From Faecalibacterium prausnitzii (GTDB lineage: Bacteria > Bacillota > Clostridia > Oscillospirales > Ruminococcaceae): DNA of 64,000 nt. The stretch covers positions 1 through 64,000 of the forward strand of contig NZ_CP065377.1 of NCBI RefSeq assembly GCF_019967995.1. The letters run 5' to 3'. Numbering within the stretch: position 1 is the first letter of the stretch; every line of letters starts with the position of its first letter. The notes under the pieces are model-generated. The model had not been told where the DNA came from and did no database searches. It worked only from the letters and a program-made list of their open reading frames with translations. Positions 43,814 through 52,277 of the stretch are shown here, piece after piece. A program made the position numbers and the translations under genes.

Positions 43814-45202
43814 TCAGGTGAGCAGTGCCAGGCGGAGTTTTGCCTTCATTTCCGGGTCGGCATCCTTGAGCAATTCCAGCAGAGCCGTCATGGAGATGGT
43901 GGGTTCGCCTGCGGCGGGTACAGCCTGCGGGCTGGAGGTGTCGGTCTTGGCATAGAAGCCGCTTTCAAACTTCTTGCCCAGCTCCACACGGGAGGACTGC
44001 TGGATATGGGCGTAGGTGTTCACCAGCATATCCGCACTGGCGTGACCAGTGGTCCCCTGCACTGCCTTGATGTCGCCGCCGGAGATCATCAACTGGTAGG
44101 TGGCACTGGAGTGCCGCAGACCGTGAAAGACGATGCGTGGGAACTCCGGGTGTGCGTCCTGCCATTTCAGGAACTTCTTGCGGATGAGCACCGGCTCCAC
44201 CGCCAGACCGTTGGGGAGCCGCAGGAGCATCCCACTGTTGCGGTACCGCTCCGAGTCGAGGGCTTCTTCCCTTTTCAGGCGTTCCAGCCACTGTTTCAGC
44301 TCCTCCCGCAGGGCGGCGGTCATAAAGATGGTGCGGCAGGAGGCTTCGGTCTTGGTGTCCTTCAGGATGAGAGAGGTCTTGCTGCCCTCCAGCTTGTCCG
44401 GGAAGATGCGGAGGATGCAGCCCTTGTCCACCTGTGCCAGCGTGTCCTTCTGCACCCGCTGCATGGAACGGTTGACGGTGAAGGTGCCCATGCCGTTGGC
44501 GGCATCAAAGTCGATGTCCTCCGGGGTCAGACCTGCCACCTCCCCTTCCCGCAGCGCGCCCACCAGCGTCAGGTGCACCGCCAGATGCAGGATGGGGTCC
44601 TCCATGCTGTCCAGTGCTGCCCGCATCTCCTCCACCTCCCAGATGCTGCGCTCTTGGGTGGTCTTTTTGGGTGCTTCCACCGGGACGGGGCTTTTGATGA
44701 GGATGCCCCACTCCACCGCCAGCAGAAAGGAATTGTGCAGCAGTTGGTGGACCTCATGGAGGGTAGTGCCGGAGAGGGTGCGCTTCTGCTGCTTGGGCGA
44801 GAGGTCTCGCCGCTTGCCGCCCACATACTGCCCACAGGGGGTCTTGCTCAGGGTGTCGTATAGGGCTTCGATGTGGTAGGGCCGCAGCTTCTGCATCTGC
44901 ATCTCCCCGATATAAGGGATGATGAGGTTTTGGATGAGCGCCAGATTGGACTGGTAGGTCTTGGGTGCCCACTTGTGCTTGCTGCACTGCTTGGGCAGCC
45001 AGTCCATCAGGAACTCTGCCACCGTCACGGTGGACGGGATCAGGAAATTGCCGGTCGCCAGTTCATGCTCGATCTGCTTCTGGCGTTTGACCGCCTCCTC
45101 TTTGGTGGGAAAGCTTTCCCATTTGTCGCAGCTCTTGCCGTGCTCGTCCTGATAGGTGTAGCGGACGCTGTAAGAGCTGCCACGTTTCGTGATATATGCC
45201 AT
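43814..45202 (-). CDS. Tyrosine recombinase (integrase)
   Basis: Catalyses integration into and excision from tRNA-Arg. The 462-residue protein has an AP2-like/N-terminal arm-binding domain, the SAM-like core-binding domain (TVAEFLMDWLPKQ) and the catalytic domain with the RHRY residues: ALREGEVAGL, HGLRHSSATYQL, GHAS and the nucleophile in NTYAH. A Ser/Pro-rich tail follows. It is adjacent to attL, transcribed toward it, as is usual. TAAGGAGG precedes the ATG. Confidence 0.96.
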   Translation of the reverse strand: MAYITKRGSSYSVRYTYQDEHGKSCDKWESFPTKEEAVKRQKQIEHELATGNFLIPSTVTVAEFLMDWLPKQCSKHKWAPKTYQSNLALIQNLIIPYIGEMQMQKLRPYHIEALYDTLSKTPCGQYVGGKRRDLSPKQQKRTLSGTTLHEVHQLLHNSFLLAVEWGILIKSPVPVEAPKKTTQERSIWEVEEMRAALDSMEDPILHLAVHLTLVGALREGEVAGLTPEDIDFDAANGMGTFTVNRSMQRVQKDTLAQVDKGCILRIFPDKLEGSKTSLILKDTKTEASCRTIFMTAALREELKQWLERLKREEALDSERYRNSGMLLRLPNGLAVEPVLIRKKFLKWQDAHPEFPRIVFHGLRHSSATYQLMISGGDIKAVQGTTGHASADMLVNTYAHIQQSSRVELGKKFESGFYAKTDTSSPQAVPAAGEPTISMTALLELLKDADPEMKAKLRLALLT

Positions 45203-45217
45203 AGATTTGCCTCCTTA

Positions 45218-45523
45218 TCAAGCTGCCCGGTAGAGCCACGCATCGAAGCTGTCTTTCGGGACGCGGATGCTTCCGCCTGCCCGCAGGACACGGAACTCGG
45301 TGGTGCTGTTGCACAGGTTGTAGGCGGCACGCTGGCTGATGGCCAGCATCTGTGCGATTTCCTTTACCGTGTACACCAGCTTCGGGGCTTTCGGGCTGTC
45401 AGTCGGAGACTTGACGGCATTGGTTCGAGTGACCACCTCCATTGTAGCCGGATTAGAGTCCGACTGCAAGAACTTTTTCGTATAATCTAAAGATTTCACA
45501 TTCTCGTACATTTTATCACACAT
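45218..45523 (-). CDS. Excisionase-type helix-turn-helix protein
   Basis: The 101-residue protein ends in a MerR/excisionase-like winged helix (VYTVKEIAQMLAISQRAAYNLCNSTTEFRVLRAGGSIRVPKDSFDAWL), the DNA-binding domain-17 type found in Xis proteins. A disordered N-terminal half of about 45 residues precedes it. It lies 15 bases upstream of the integrase gene and 12 bases downstream of the relaxase gene, in one operon. AAGGAGAA sets the start. Confidence 0.88.
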   Translation of the reverse strand: MCDKMYENVKSLDYTKKFLQSDSNPATMEVVTRTNAVKSPTDSPKAPKLVYTVKEIAQMLAISQRAAYNLCNSTTEFRVLRAGGSIRVPKDSFDAWLYRAA

Positions 45524-45535
45524 AGGCAGTTCTCC

Positions 45536-46510
45536 TTACTTATCGTGGCGCATCACAGGCTCCTGCGTGCGGTTCTCATAAAATCTGATGACTTCCGGCG
45601 GGATGCTGTCCAGCGTTTTCAGGGCGGCTTCATAATCCTGCCGCAGCTTGGCATCCTCCAGACGCTTCAAGACGCTCCCTTCCTTCGCTTTGTCCAGCGA
45701 GGCAGAGAGCGTCTTGTTTTTCTTTTTCAGTTGTCTGTTCTCGGCGGCGGTCTCCGTAAAGGCGACCTGATAGCGGTTCAGTTCGGTGCGCATTTTGGAC
45801 ACTGCTGGGATATAGCTGTCCAGCACCTTGCCAATCTCCGCCGCACGGCTCTTGCCGTTGAAGGGGTTGATGCCCACCAGTAGGGCATCCAACTGCTCCT
45901 TCTGCTTGGTCAGTTGGGTCATCTCCTTGAAGATGCGGGGCGGGATGTGCTCCCGCCCGGTCTGGCTGGCGCTTTCACCCCGTTCCAGCTCCGGGTACTG
46001 CTTGACCATGTGCTGCCAGAACTCGTCCTGCCACTTCACAAGGTTCTTGCGGTTGCCAATGATCTCTTTCGCGCTCAGCCGTCCGTCAGGGGTCAGTGGC
46101 ACGAAGCAGAGGTGCAGGTGGGGCGTTTTTTCGTCCATGTGGATAACAGCAGAGAGGAAGGTATCCGGGCGCTGTCTGCCCTCCAAAAATTTCAAGGCGT
46201 ACTCGAAATACGCCTTGATCTCGCTGCGCGACTTGTCCTTGAAAAACTCCGGGCTGGCGGTGACAAGAGCCTCCACCACACGCACGCTGTCCTTGCGGAC
46301 ACGGCAGTGAGCGGCAGCTATCATGCGGTCGACTTCTTCCCGGTACCTGCCCTGCGGCTGCACCAGATGGAGGTTGTAGCGGCTCCGGATCGTATCAATA
46401 TCCGGGTTGCTGGCGTACTGCTCTTTGGTGCGCTCGTTGTGGGCTTCGATGGGGCTGATGGCAGGCCCTTTGTACTTTTTGAACCTTAAAATGCCGTATT
46501 GGGCTTTCAT
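45536..46510 (-). CDS. MobV/Pre family relaxase
   Basis: Nicks the transfer origin and pilots a single strand during mobilization. The 324-residue protein has N-terminal HNERTKEQYASNPDID, the three-histidine metal motif HMDEKTPHLHLCFVPL near residues 125-140 and a C-terminal coiled-coil region (KEQLDALL..., NRYQVAFTETAAENRQLKKKNKTLSASLDKAKE). This is the pMV158-type MobV layout. Its likely oriT is the repeat region immediately upstream (46530-46680). AAGGAGCGTG precedes the ATG. Confidence 0.92.
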   Translation of the reverse strand: MKAQYGILRFKKYKGPAISPIEAHNERTKEQYASNPDIDTIRSRYNLHLVQPQGRYREEVDRMIAAAHCRVRKDSVRVVEALVTASPEFFKDKSRSEIKAYFEYALKFLEGRQRPDTFLSAVIHMDEKTPHLHLCFVPLTPDGRLSAKEIIGNRKNLVKWQDEFWQHMVKQYPELERGESASQTGREHIPPRIFKEMTQLTKQKEQLDALLVGINPFNGKSRAAEIGKVLDSYIPAVSKMRTELNRYQVAFTETAAENRQLKKKNKTLSASLDKAKEGSVLKRLEDAKLRQDYEAALKTLDSIPPEVIRFYENRTQEPVMRHDK

Positions 46511-46530
46511 AGATCACGCTCCTTTTTGGG

Positions 46531-46680
46531 GTGTACAAAAAATCTGTACGGACTTCAAATAACCTGTACGGTCTGTACGGTGTACGAATAAGCAAAATAC
46601 AAACGATAACACGCTTTAATTTGACTCTGCTTGCCGTACAGGTGCGTACAAGTACAGACCGTACAGGTTGTACGAACTTC
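46531..46680. repeat. CTGTACGG repeat cluster with large inverted repeat (oriT/ori candidate)
   Basis: CTGTACGG occurs at 46544, 46564 and 46573, and inverted as CCGTACAG at 46634 and 46659. The 16-base block CCTGTACGGTCTGTAC (46563-46578) is exactly inverted at 46652-46667 across a 73-base AT-rich spacer. It sits between the helicase stop and the relaxase start. A nicking/transfer origin, a replication origin or an operator for the mob operon are all possible. Confidence 0.7.
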
Positions 46681-46701
46681 TTCCGTGAAAAAATGCACTT
46701 T

Positions 46702-48018
46702 TTACGGGCAGGGGTGGACAAGCGGCTCGATGCCTACAAAACCCCGCACCCTGCGGCCACCGGGCAGATAGATGTTGTTGGTGGCTTCAAGGTTATAGCG
46801 GCGGTCGTTCTGTCGCAGTTCTGCGCTGAAACGGATCGCCGATACGCTGTGACAGGTGTTGTCCTCGCACCACAGTTTGTAGATTTCATAGAAGTCCTTG
46901 GAGCTGATGGAATAGTCCGCCTTGAAGCGGAAGTAACCCTCGGACTCCATGAAGTCGATGACATTGTTGCTGCTGCGCTTGATGGTGTCCACGTTGGCGG
47001 CGGCTCGTTCGCTGACCGTGAAGCGGAAATCGTTCTGCACCAGCCGGTGCAGCCCTTCCAGACACCACAGCAGGATGCCCTCCAACTCGGCACACATCTT
47101 TTCGACAAGGAAAGGGTCATCCGTGCGGTCGGCAGGCTTGTCTTTGGTGGTCAGGATGAGCTGGCGGCGAAAGAAACCGTCCGAATGGTCATACAGCGAG
47201 GTCAACGCACCGTTGCCAAAGCAGAGGAACCGGGCGTAGATGTCCCGCTGATAGCTCTGGACACCTTTGCGCTCCAAGTCCAACTTGGCTTCGGCAGTCA
47301 CGATGGTCTTGATATAATTCGTCTTGGGCAGGGCGTTCATGTCCATGTCGTCGTCGATCATCAGCAGGCGGCGTTCCAGATCGGCACGGGCAAAGCGGTT
47401 GTTCTCGACTTTCTGGACGCTGCCGTTGCTGGCGGCATCTCCCATGAGCCGTTTCAGCACAAGCCCGATGCGGGACTTGCCCTCGCCGCCCTTGCCGACA
47501 ATGAGCATCATCTTCTGTCCCTTGGTGCTGGGGATGAGGCAGTAGCCCAGATACTCCTGCAAGGTGGGGACGTCAGCATCGTCCAGCAACTCGTGCAGGA
47601 AGGTCAGCCAGCGGTCAGGGGTGGAGGCTTTGGGGTCGTACTTCACCGGCAGGCGATTCTGGCAGAACAGGCGGCTCTCCTGAAAGGTGCCGTCCGGCAG
47701 ATGGTACACGCCGTTCTGGAGGTGGATGCAGTCCTGCTCGATGGGAAACGGGTCGGAAAAAGCCAGCAGCTTGATGGTCTCCAGAATGTTGGTGACCTTT
47801 TTGGACAGGCCGGAGGTGACGTATTCCTCGATGTTCTCCAAGATGCGCTGCTTGATCTCGCTTTCGTCCTCTACCGGGCCGTCCAGCGTGTACAGTGTTC
47901 CGTTGACGCATTTCAGCGGCCACTGTTCCAGAAAGGCACGGCCAAACTGGACTTCGTCAATTTTCTTGCCGTTGTACCAGTCCGGCCATAAGGGGTTGCG
48001 GGAAATGTTTTTCTTCAT
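46702..48018 (-). CDS. D5/P4-type SF3 helicase (virulence/primase-associated)
   Basis: The 438-residue protein has the D5_N region and a superfamily 3 helicase core with Walker A VGKGGEGKSR near residues 175-184, Walker B LLMIDDDMDM and the later FGNGALTSLYD. P4-like helicases of this kind replicate phage satellites and mobilizable elements after excision. It is preceded by the separate CHC2 primase gene, giving a split version of the P4 alpha protein. GAAAGGAG precedes the start. Confidence 0.92.
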   Translation of the reverse strand: MKKNISRNPLWPDWYNGKKIDEVQFGRAFLEQWPLKCVNGTLYTLDGPVEDESEIKQRILENIEEYVTSGLSKKVTNILETIKLLAFSDPFPIEQDCIHLQNGVYHLPDGTFQESRLFCQNRLPVKYDPKASTPDRWLTFLHELLDDADVPTLQEYLGYCLIPSTKGQKMMLIVGKGGEGKSRIGLVLKRLMGDAASNGSVQKVENNRFARADLERRLLMIDDDMDMNALPKTNYIKTIVTAEAKLDLERKGVQSYQRDIYARFLCFGNGALTSLYDHSDGFFRRQLILTTKDKPADRTDDPFLVEKMCAELEGILLWCLEGLHRLVQNDFRFTVSERAAANVDTIKRSSNNVIDFMESEGYFRFKADYSISSKDFYEIYKLWCEDNTCHSVSAIRFSAELRQNDRRYNLEATNNIYLPGGRRVRGFVGIEPLVHPCP

Positions 48019-48091
48019 GTGGTGGTTCTCCTTTCAAAAAGTAAAGTGGTGATTATCATAATGATAAACACCACTTTAGGTGAATGAATCG

Positions 48092-48694
48092 TCAGGCGCA
48101 CTTTGCCAGAGCAAGGCGGTCGGTGCGATCCTCCAGCATCAGCAGGTACGACCCGGACAGCAGCCGTGCGGCGGCATCAGCCTTCTGCTGGGGTGTTCCA
48201 AATGCAACGCAGTCCGTCAGATGCTCGATGGTCTCGGTCATGTGGAGGGCTTCCACGAACCGCTCGTCCAGCGGTTCTTCCGGGCTGGCGGGCTTGTAAC
48301 GCTCTCGCCAGTCGTGCAGCAGGTCGAGATAATCGGTCAGCACCCGCAGGCAGTAGGCGATGTCTGCCCACTGCTCGTCCGTCAGGCCACGCTTGGGCGG
48401 CGGCAGGGCGATGGCATTGGCGGGCGGCTTGTCCGGGTCAAGCCCGAAATCATGGATGAGCTTCTCGGCGGATTGCCGGGGGTTCAGGTCGAACAGCTTG
48501 GCGGTGAGGTCGATGGCATCTCCATTGGCCCCGCAAGCGAAACAGTAATAGTAGGATTCGTTCAGCATCATACTGGGGTGGTTGTCGGAGTGGAACGGAC
48601 AGCACACCATGCCATGGCGGTCGGGTCCCATGCCGTACATCTCTCCCACCTGCCGAACGGTGATAGCGGACTTGATCTTTTGATATAAACTCAA
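48092..48694 (-). CDS. CHC2 zinc-finger DNA primase fragment-type protein
   Basis: About 200 residues with an N-terminal CHC2 zinc finger (CCPFHSDNHPSMMLNESYYYCFACGANGDAIDL), the DNA-binding part of bacterial primases; no TOPRIM catalytic domain follows, so it must work with another primase activity or prime differently. The TTG at 48694 is preferred because AAAGGAGAAATT lies directly before it; a GTG at 48724 would add ten residues but has no ribosome binding site. It is upstream of the helicase gene in the same operon. Confidence 0.85.
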   Translation of the reverse strand: MSLYQKIKSAITVRQVGEMYGMGPDRHGMVCCPFHSDNHPSMMLNESYYYCFACGANGDAIDLTAKLFDLNPRQSAEKLIHDFGLDPDKPPANAIALPPPKRGLTDEQWADIAYCLRVLTDYLDLLHDWRERYKPASPEEPLDERFVEALHMTETIEHLTDCVAFGTPQQKADAAARLLSGSYLLMLEDRTDRLALAKCA

Positions 48695-49110
48695 AATTTC
48701 TCCTTTGCTCAAAGGTTTTGGCACGGATCATTTTAATCCCTGCCACGTTCAAAGCCGGTCTCCCTTGCTGCCTCCCGACAGGAAATCTTTTTGGACTCTG
48801 TGTCGGCCCCATGCAGGGCGCTCGCTCCCCCGATGGGAGGTCTTGGCGGTCTGGGCAGTTCGGACGGTCATTCTGTTGTCAAGGTCCTGTTATGAAAGAT
48901 ATTTCAGAGGGCTTTCGCGGGAAGCCCTTAATATGTTCGCTGCCGGGGAGTTAATATGTTTTCTTTCTGTCTATAGGATAGCACCTCCATGGCCGCTGTG
49001 CCGTATATCCATAATGTCGGAAAACAGGTGCAGAAACTGCAAAATTCCACGCTTATGGACAGGAACCGCCGGAAGTGGTATACTGTGCAAAAAACATCGG
49101 AGGTGCGACC
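48695..49110. other. Divergent control region between primase and repressor genes
   Basis: About 415 bases without a gene. It must hold the promoter of the minus-strand replication/mobilization operon and holds that of the repressor. TTAATATGTT occurs twice (48928 and 48950) and could be an operator. A strong plus-strand promoter, TGGACA (49056-49061) and TATACT (49079-49084) with a TGG extension and a 17-base spacer, precedes the repressor. Nothing else is recognised. Confidence 0.55.
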
Positions 49111-49926
49111 ATGAACATCAAGCTGACACTGGGGGAACGGCTCAAAGACCTGCGTGTGGAGCGGCAGTTGAAGCTGGAAACGCTGGCAGAGCAGACGGGT
49201 CTGTCCAAATCGGCACTGTCGAAATATGAGAGCGACGATGTGACCGACCTCAGCATTTATGCGGTGACAACGCTGGCTGAGTTCTATGGTGTGACCACGG
49301 ACTATCTGCTGGGTGTGACGGAAAACAAAAAACGCCCAGATGCAGTCCTTTCGGACTTGCATCTGAGCGATGGCGCAGTGGACGTATTAAGGAATGGAAA
49401 ATTCAATCATCGGCTGCTGTGCGAGCTGATCGTGCATGAGAATTTCCGGCGGTTCATGACCGATCTGGAGATCTATGTGGATGGATATGTCAGCGCAAAC
49501 ATTCAAAACCTCAATGCCGGTCTGGAAGCAACGCGGCAAATGCTGAAAAAGAAGTATGCAGCAGATGAAAACGATCTATACATGAGCACCTTGAAGCTGG
49601 GGCAGATCGATGAAGATGAGTACTTTGGTCGGGTCTTGTATGACGAGTTGGTGGCTATCCTGAAGAACATCAAGACGGAACACCGCAAGGACAAGACCAC
49701 TTCGGATGGTGCAATGGTCGATAACTTGATAAAGGAACTGGAGGATGCACAGAAACTTGAAGGGTCTGCGGATGAAAAGAAGATCCGAACGGCATTGAAG
49801 GCAATCGGCATCAACTACGATAAGCTGACAGAGGATGAAAGAAAGCTGATAAAGAAGATTCTTTATAAAACGGCAATGCTGAAACCGAGGACACTTGCAG
49901 GCAACCGGGGCAAGCACAGACGCTGA
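49111..49926 (+). CDS. XRE family repressor of the mobile element
   Basis: The 271-residue protein has an N-terminal Cro/CI-type helix-turn-helix (LGERLKDLRVERQLKLETLAEQTGLSKSALSKYESD) and a long helical C-terminal part (120-271) with no protease-like motif. It is divergent from the replication/mobilization operon, as expected of the regulator that keeps it quiet. CGGAGGTG sets the start at 49111; an upstream in-frame start lacks a ribosome binding site. Confidence 0.88.
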   Translation: MNIKLTLGERLKDLRVERQLKLETLAEQTGLSKSALSKYESDDVTDLSIYAVTTLAEFYGVTTDYLLGVTENKKRPDAVLSDLHLSDGAVDVLRNGKFNHRLLCELIVHENFRRFMTDLEIYVDGYVSANIQNLNAGLEATRQMLKKKYAADENDLYMSTLKLGQIDEDEYFGRVLYDELVAILKNIKTEHRKDKTTSDGAMVDNLIKELEDAQKLEGSADEKKIRTALKAIGINYDKLTEDERKLIKKILYKTAMLKPRTLAGNRGKHRR

Positions 49927-50365
49927 TTATTTTTACATTGCGGCTTACAGGGGAAAAACGCTGCTGCGGCAGGACGGGAGAACGTACACCATTGGTTCCT
50001 CTGAAAGCCTGCGCTGGGTGGGCAGAGACCGTCAACTGCCACGCCCATCCGCGCATCCTTCTGCCACAGAACAGGTGCTTGCCGGAGCCGCTCGCAGCCC
50101 CTTTTCCGCATCAGCCGGAACCAAGGTGTAACACACTAGACTTTGCAGGCAAAGTCGTGTGCCAACGAGCGTTCCGCCGCTCTTTGGATTCTTCCCGGCA
50201 GGGCACTGGAAAATGAGGTGCCCTGCGCAGCGCGGCACGTCCGTCACCTCGCACAAAAAACGAACCGCAAGTTTTACTTGACAATTCGCAGAATATGCAC
50301 TATCATAGCCATAAGATGAATATAATGTTTATAACGATATACTCAATTTGAGAGTGAGGTATTTC
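49927..50365 (+). other. Non-coding junction between mobility module and cargo
   Basis: No gene is supported in 439 bases. Two hairpins without U-runs are present: GACTTTG-CAGG-CAAAGTC near 50139-50156 and GCAGGGCAC/GTGCCCTGC (50198-50206 with 50218-50226). The last 90 bases hold the GntR promoter, TTGACA (50278-50283) and TATCAT (50301-50306), spacer 17. TTTATAACGATAT (50328-50340) shares TATAACGA with the PTS promoter region. Confidence 0.6.
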
Positions 50366-51094
50366 ATGGCGATCAATGATAGTGCTGTCGTCCCGCTTTA
50401 CCAGCAGGTAAAGGATGACATTCGTGCCGCGATCGAGAGCGGCAAGTACAAAACCAACGAGAAAATCCCCCCGGAGCCGGAACTGAGTGCAGAGTACTCG
50501 GTCAGCCGCATCACGGTGCGCCGTGCCGTGGAAGAATTGTGCGCCGAAGGGTATCTGATCAAAATGCAGGGGCGCGGCACCTTTGTCAGCAAGCCCCGCA
50601 TCCACCGCAAGTTTACCAGCGGCAGAGGAACTGCCAGCTTTACGGAGACCTGCAAGGAGTACGGCATGGTGCCGGGCGCCCGGCTGCTGAACCGTCAGAT
50701 CGTGCCGGTGCGCAAGGATGAAGAAGCCTTCTTCCATGTGGGCCCGGATGCCCTGCTCATCTACATCCAGCGTCTGCGCACTGCCGATGGCCAGCCGGTA
50801 TTTCTGGAGAACCTGTTCCTGCCCTACGAGCCCTACAAGAGCCTGATGAGCGAGAACCTCAATGATGTTTCCATGTTTGACACCATTGAGCGCATCTCCG
50901 GGCTGCGCCCTGCGACGACCTCCTGCCAGCGTATCGAGGCGGTACGGGCTTCGGCAGAACAGGCACAGCTGCTCAACCTTTCGCTGGGCGAGCCGCTGCT
51001 GTATCTGAACGCCTACTTCCATGACCAATATGACCACCCGCTGTGCATCGGGCGGCAGTATTACATTGGAAGCCGGTATATGTTTGAGTTTTAA
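50366..51094 (+). CDS. GntR/HutC family regulator of the PTS operon
   Basis: The 242-residue protein has an N-terminal GntR winged helix (VPLYQQVKDDIRAAIESGKYKTNEKIPPEPELSAEYSVSRITVRRAVEEL) and a C-terminal UTRA ligand-binding domain (VFLENLFLPYEPYKSL, PLLYLNAYFHDQYDHPLCIGRQYYIG). HutC-type members such as FrlR of Bacillus respond to sugar phosphates of the operon they control. It lies just upstream of the PTS genes, each with TATAACGA near the promoter. Start ATG at 50366 follows GAGTGAGGT. Confidence 0.9.
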   Translation: MAINDSAVVPLYQQVKDDIRAAIESGKYKTNEKIPPEPELSAEYSVSRITVRRAVEELCAEGYLIKMQGRGTFVSKPRIHRKFTSGRGTASFTETCKEYGMVPGARLLNRQIVPVRKDEEAFFHVGPDALLIYIQRLRTADGQPVFLENLFLPYEPYKSLMSENLNDVSMFDTIERISGLRPATTSCQRIEAVRASAEQAQLLNLSLGEPLLYLNAYFHDQYDHPLCIGRQYYIGSRYMFEF

Positions 51095-51113
51095 GGGCAG
51101 GATTCTGTCCCCC

Positions 51114-51152
51114 AAGAGCGTCTTTTCCACCCGGAAAAGACGCTCTTTTTGT
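51114..51152 (+). terminator. Terminator of the GntR gene
   Basis: AAGAGCGTCTTTTCC (51114-51128) and GGAAAAGACGCTCTT (51133-51147) pair perfectly around the loop ACCC, followed by TTTG. Confidence 0.9.
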
Positions 51153-51244
51153 CGTTCCAAGGAGAATTGTTGGTGAAACTGCTAAAATATAGGGGAAGTG
51201 CTTTGTGCACTTTACCAAAGTAAAGATTTTTTTAGAAAAACCTC

Positions 51245-51301
51245 TTGACGTCTGTGCAAAATGTGGTACTATGTACATGACGATTATGACGTCTATAACG
51301 A
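51245..51301 (+). promoter_or_regulatory. Promoter and candidate GntR operator of the PTS operon
   Basis: TTGACG (51245-51250) and TGGTACTAT (51264-51272; extended -10) with a 16-base spacer. Downstream, ATTATGACGTCTATAACGA (51283-51301) contains the TTAT/ATAA inverted pair and the TATAACGA motif shared with the regulator's own promoter region. Confidence 0.6.
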
Positions 51302-51353
51302 ATAGGACGATACAGACGCCGAAGAGATGAAGGAAACACAAGAAAGGTCGTGG

Positions 51354-51782
51354 ATGCGTATGAACCGAATCATTCTTGCTTCGCACGGAGGGCTGTCCGC
51401 CGGAATGAAGGACACCGTGCAGATGATCCTTGGCGAGTTGCCGAACCTTTATGCCCTTGCTACCCTGCGGGATGAGACCGAGCCGATCACGGTGGCGGCA
51501 CGCCGGCTGCTGGACGGCTTTGCGGCAGAGGATGCTGTGTACATCGTGACCGATGTGATGGGCGGCAGCGTGAACAACGAGATGCTGACCCTGCTGCCGG
51601 AGTATCCGGCGGTGCACCTGATCTGCGGCATGAACGCTTCTCTGGTGCTGACCCTTGCTTCCAACGACGAAGCCCTGACACAGGACGAACTGGCCGAGTG
51701 CATTGCAGATGCCAAGGCGCAGATCATTGATTGCAACCTGCTGCTGAAAAACGCAGCCCAAGATGAGGAGGATGACCTATGA
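51354..51782 (+). CDS. PTS mannose-family IIA component
   Basis: Receives phosphate from HPr and passes it to IIB. The 142-residue EIIA-Man fold shows the phosphorylatable histidine in LASHGGLSAGM near residue 11, and YIVTDVMGGSVNNEM. An ATG at 51354 or 51360 may be used; GAAAGG upstream fits 51354 slightly better. It overlaps the IIB gene by four bases. Confidence 0.9.
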   Translation: MRMNRIILASHGGLSAGMKDTVQMILGELPNLYALATLRDETEPITVAARRLLDGFAAEDAVYIVTDVMGGSVNNEMLTLLPEYPAVHLICGMNASLVLTLASNDEALTQDELAECIADAKAQIIDCNLLLKNAAQDEEDDL

Positions 51783-52246
51783 TCAAATTAGTACGTCTGG
51801 ACTACCGTCTGCTGCACGGTCAGGTGGTATTCTCGTGGACCGGCCATGTGGGCGCACAGCGCATCATCGTGGTGGACGATGACGCCGCCAACGACGAGAT
51901 GAAAAAGTCCGCCCTGCTGCTGAGCAAGCCCGCCGGTGTCCGGGTGAACATCTTCACGGTGGACAAAGCCATCGCCAAGATGCCCAAGGTGGAGCAGCTG
52001 GACGAGAAGATCATGATGATCTTCGGCAACACCGCTGCGCTGCTCAAGTTCTGTCAGGCATACCCCAAGATCAAAGAGATCAACTACGGCGCTGTGGCAA
52101 ACAAGCCCGGCTCCGTGGCCTTTGACCAGTCGGTATTCCTGACCCCGGAGGAGCAGGCCGACACCCAGAAGCTGCTGGATATGGGCATTAAGATCTACAG
52201 CCAGCAGACCCCCACCTTTAAGGTAGTACCCATCGATCACATCTGA
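51779..52246 (+). CDS. PTS mannose-family IIB component
   Basis: The 155-residue protein begins MIKLVRLDYRLLHGQVVFSW, where the histidine of LLHGQV is the phosphorylation site of IIB-Man/Sor proteins. It transfers phosphate to the sugar during uptake through IIC-IID. Start overlaps the IIA stop (ATGA). Confidence 0.93.
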   Translation: MIKLVRLDYRLLHGQVVFSWTGHVGAQRIIVVDDDAANDEMKKSALLLSKPAGVRVNIFTVDKAIAKMPKVEQLDEKIMMIFGNTAALLKFCQAYPKIKEINYGAVANKPGSVAFDQSVFLTPEEQADTQKLLDMGIKIYSQQTPTFKVVPIDHI

Positions 52247-52277
52247 TCGTAAGGAGATAAGAAGGAGGAATTGACCC

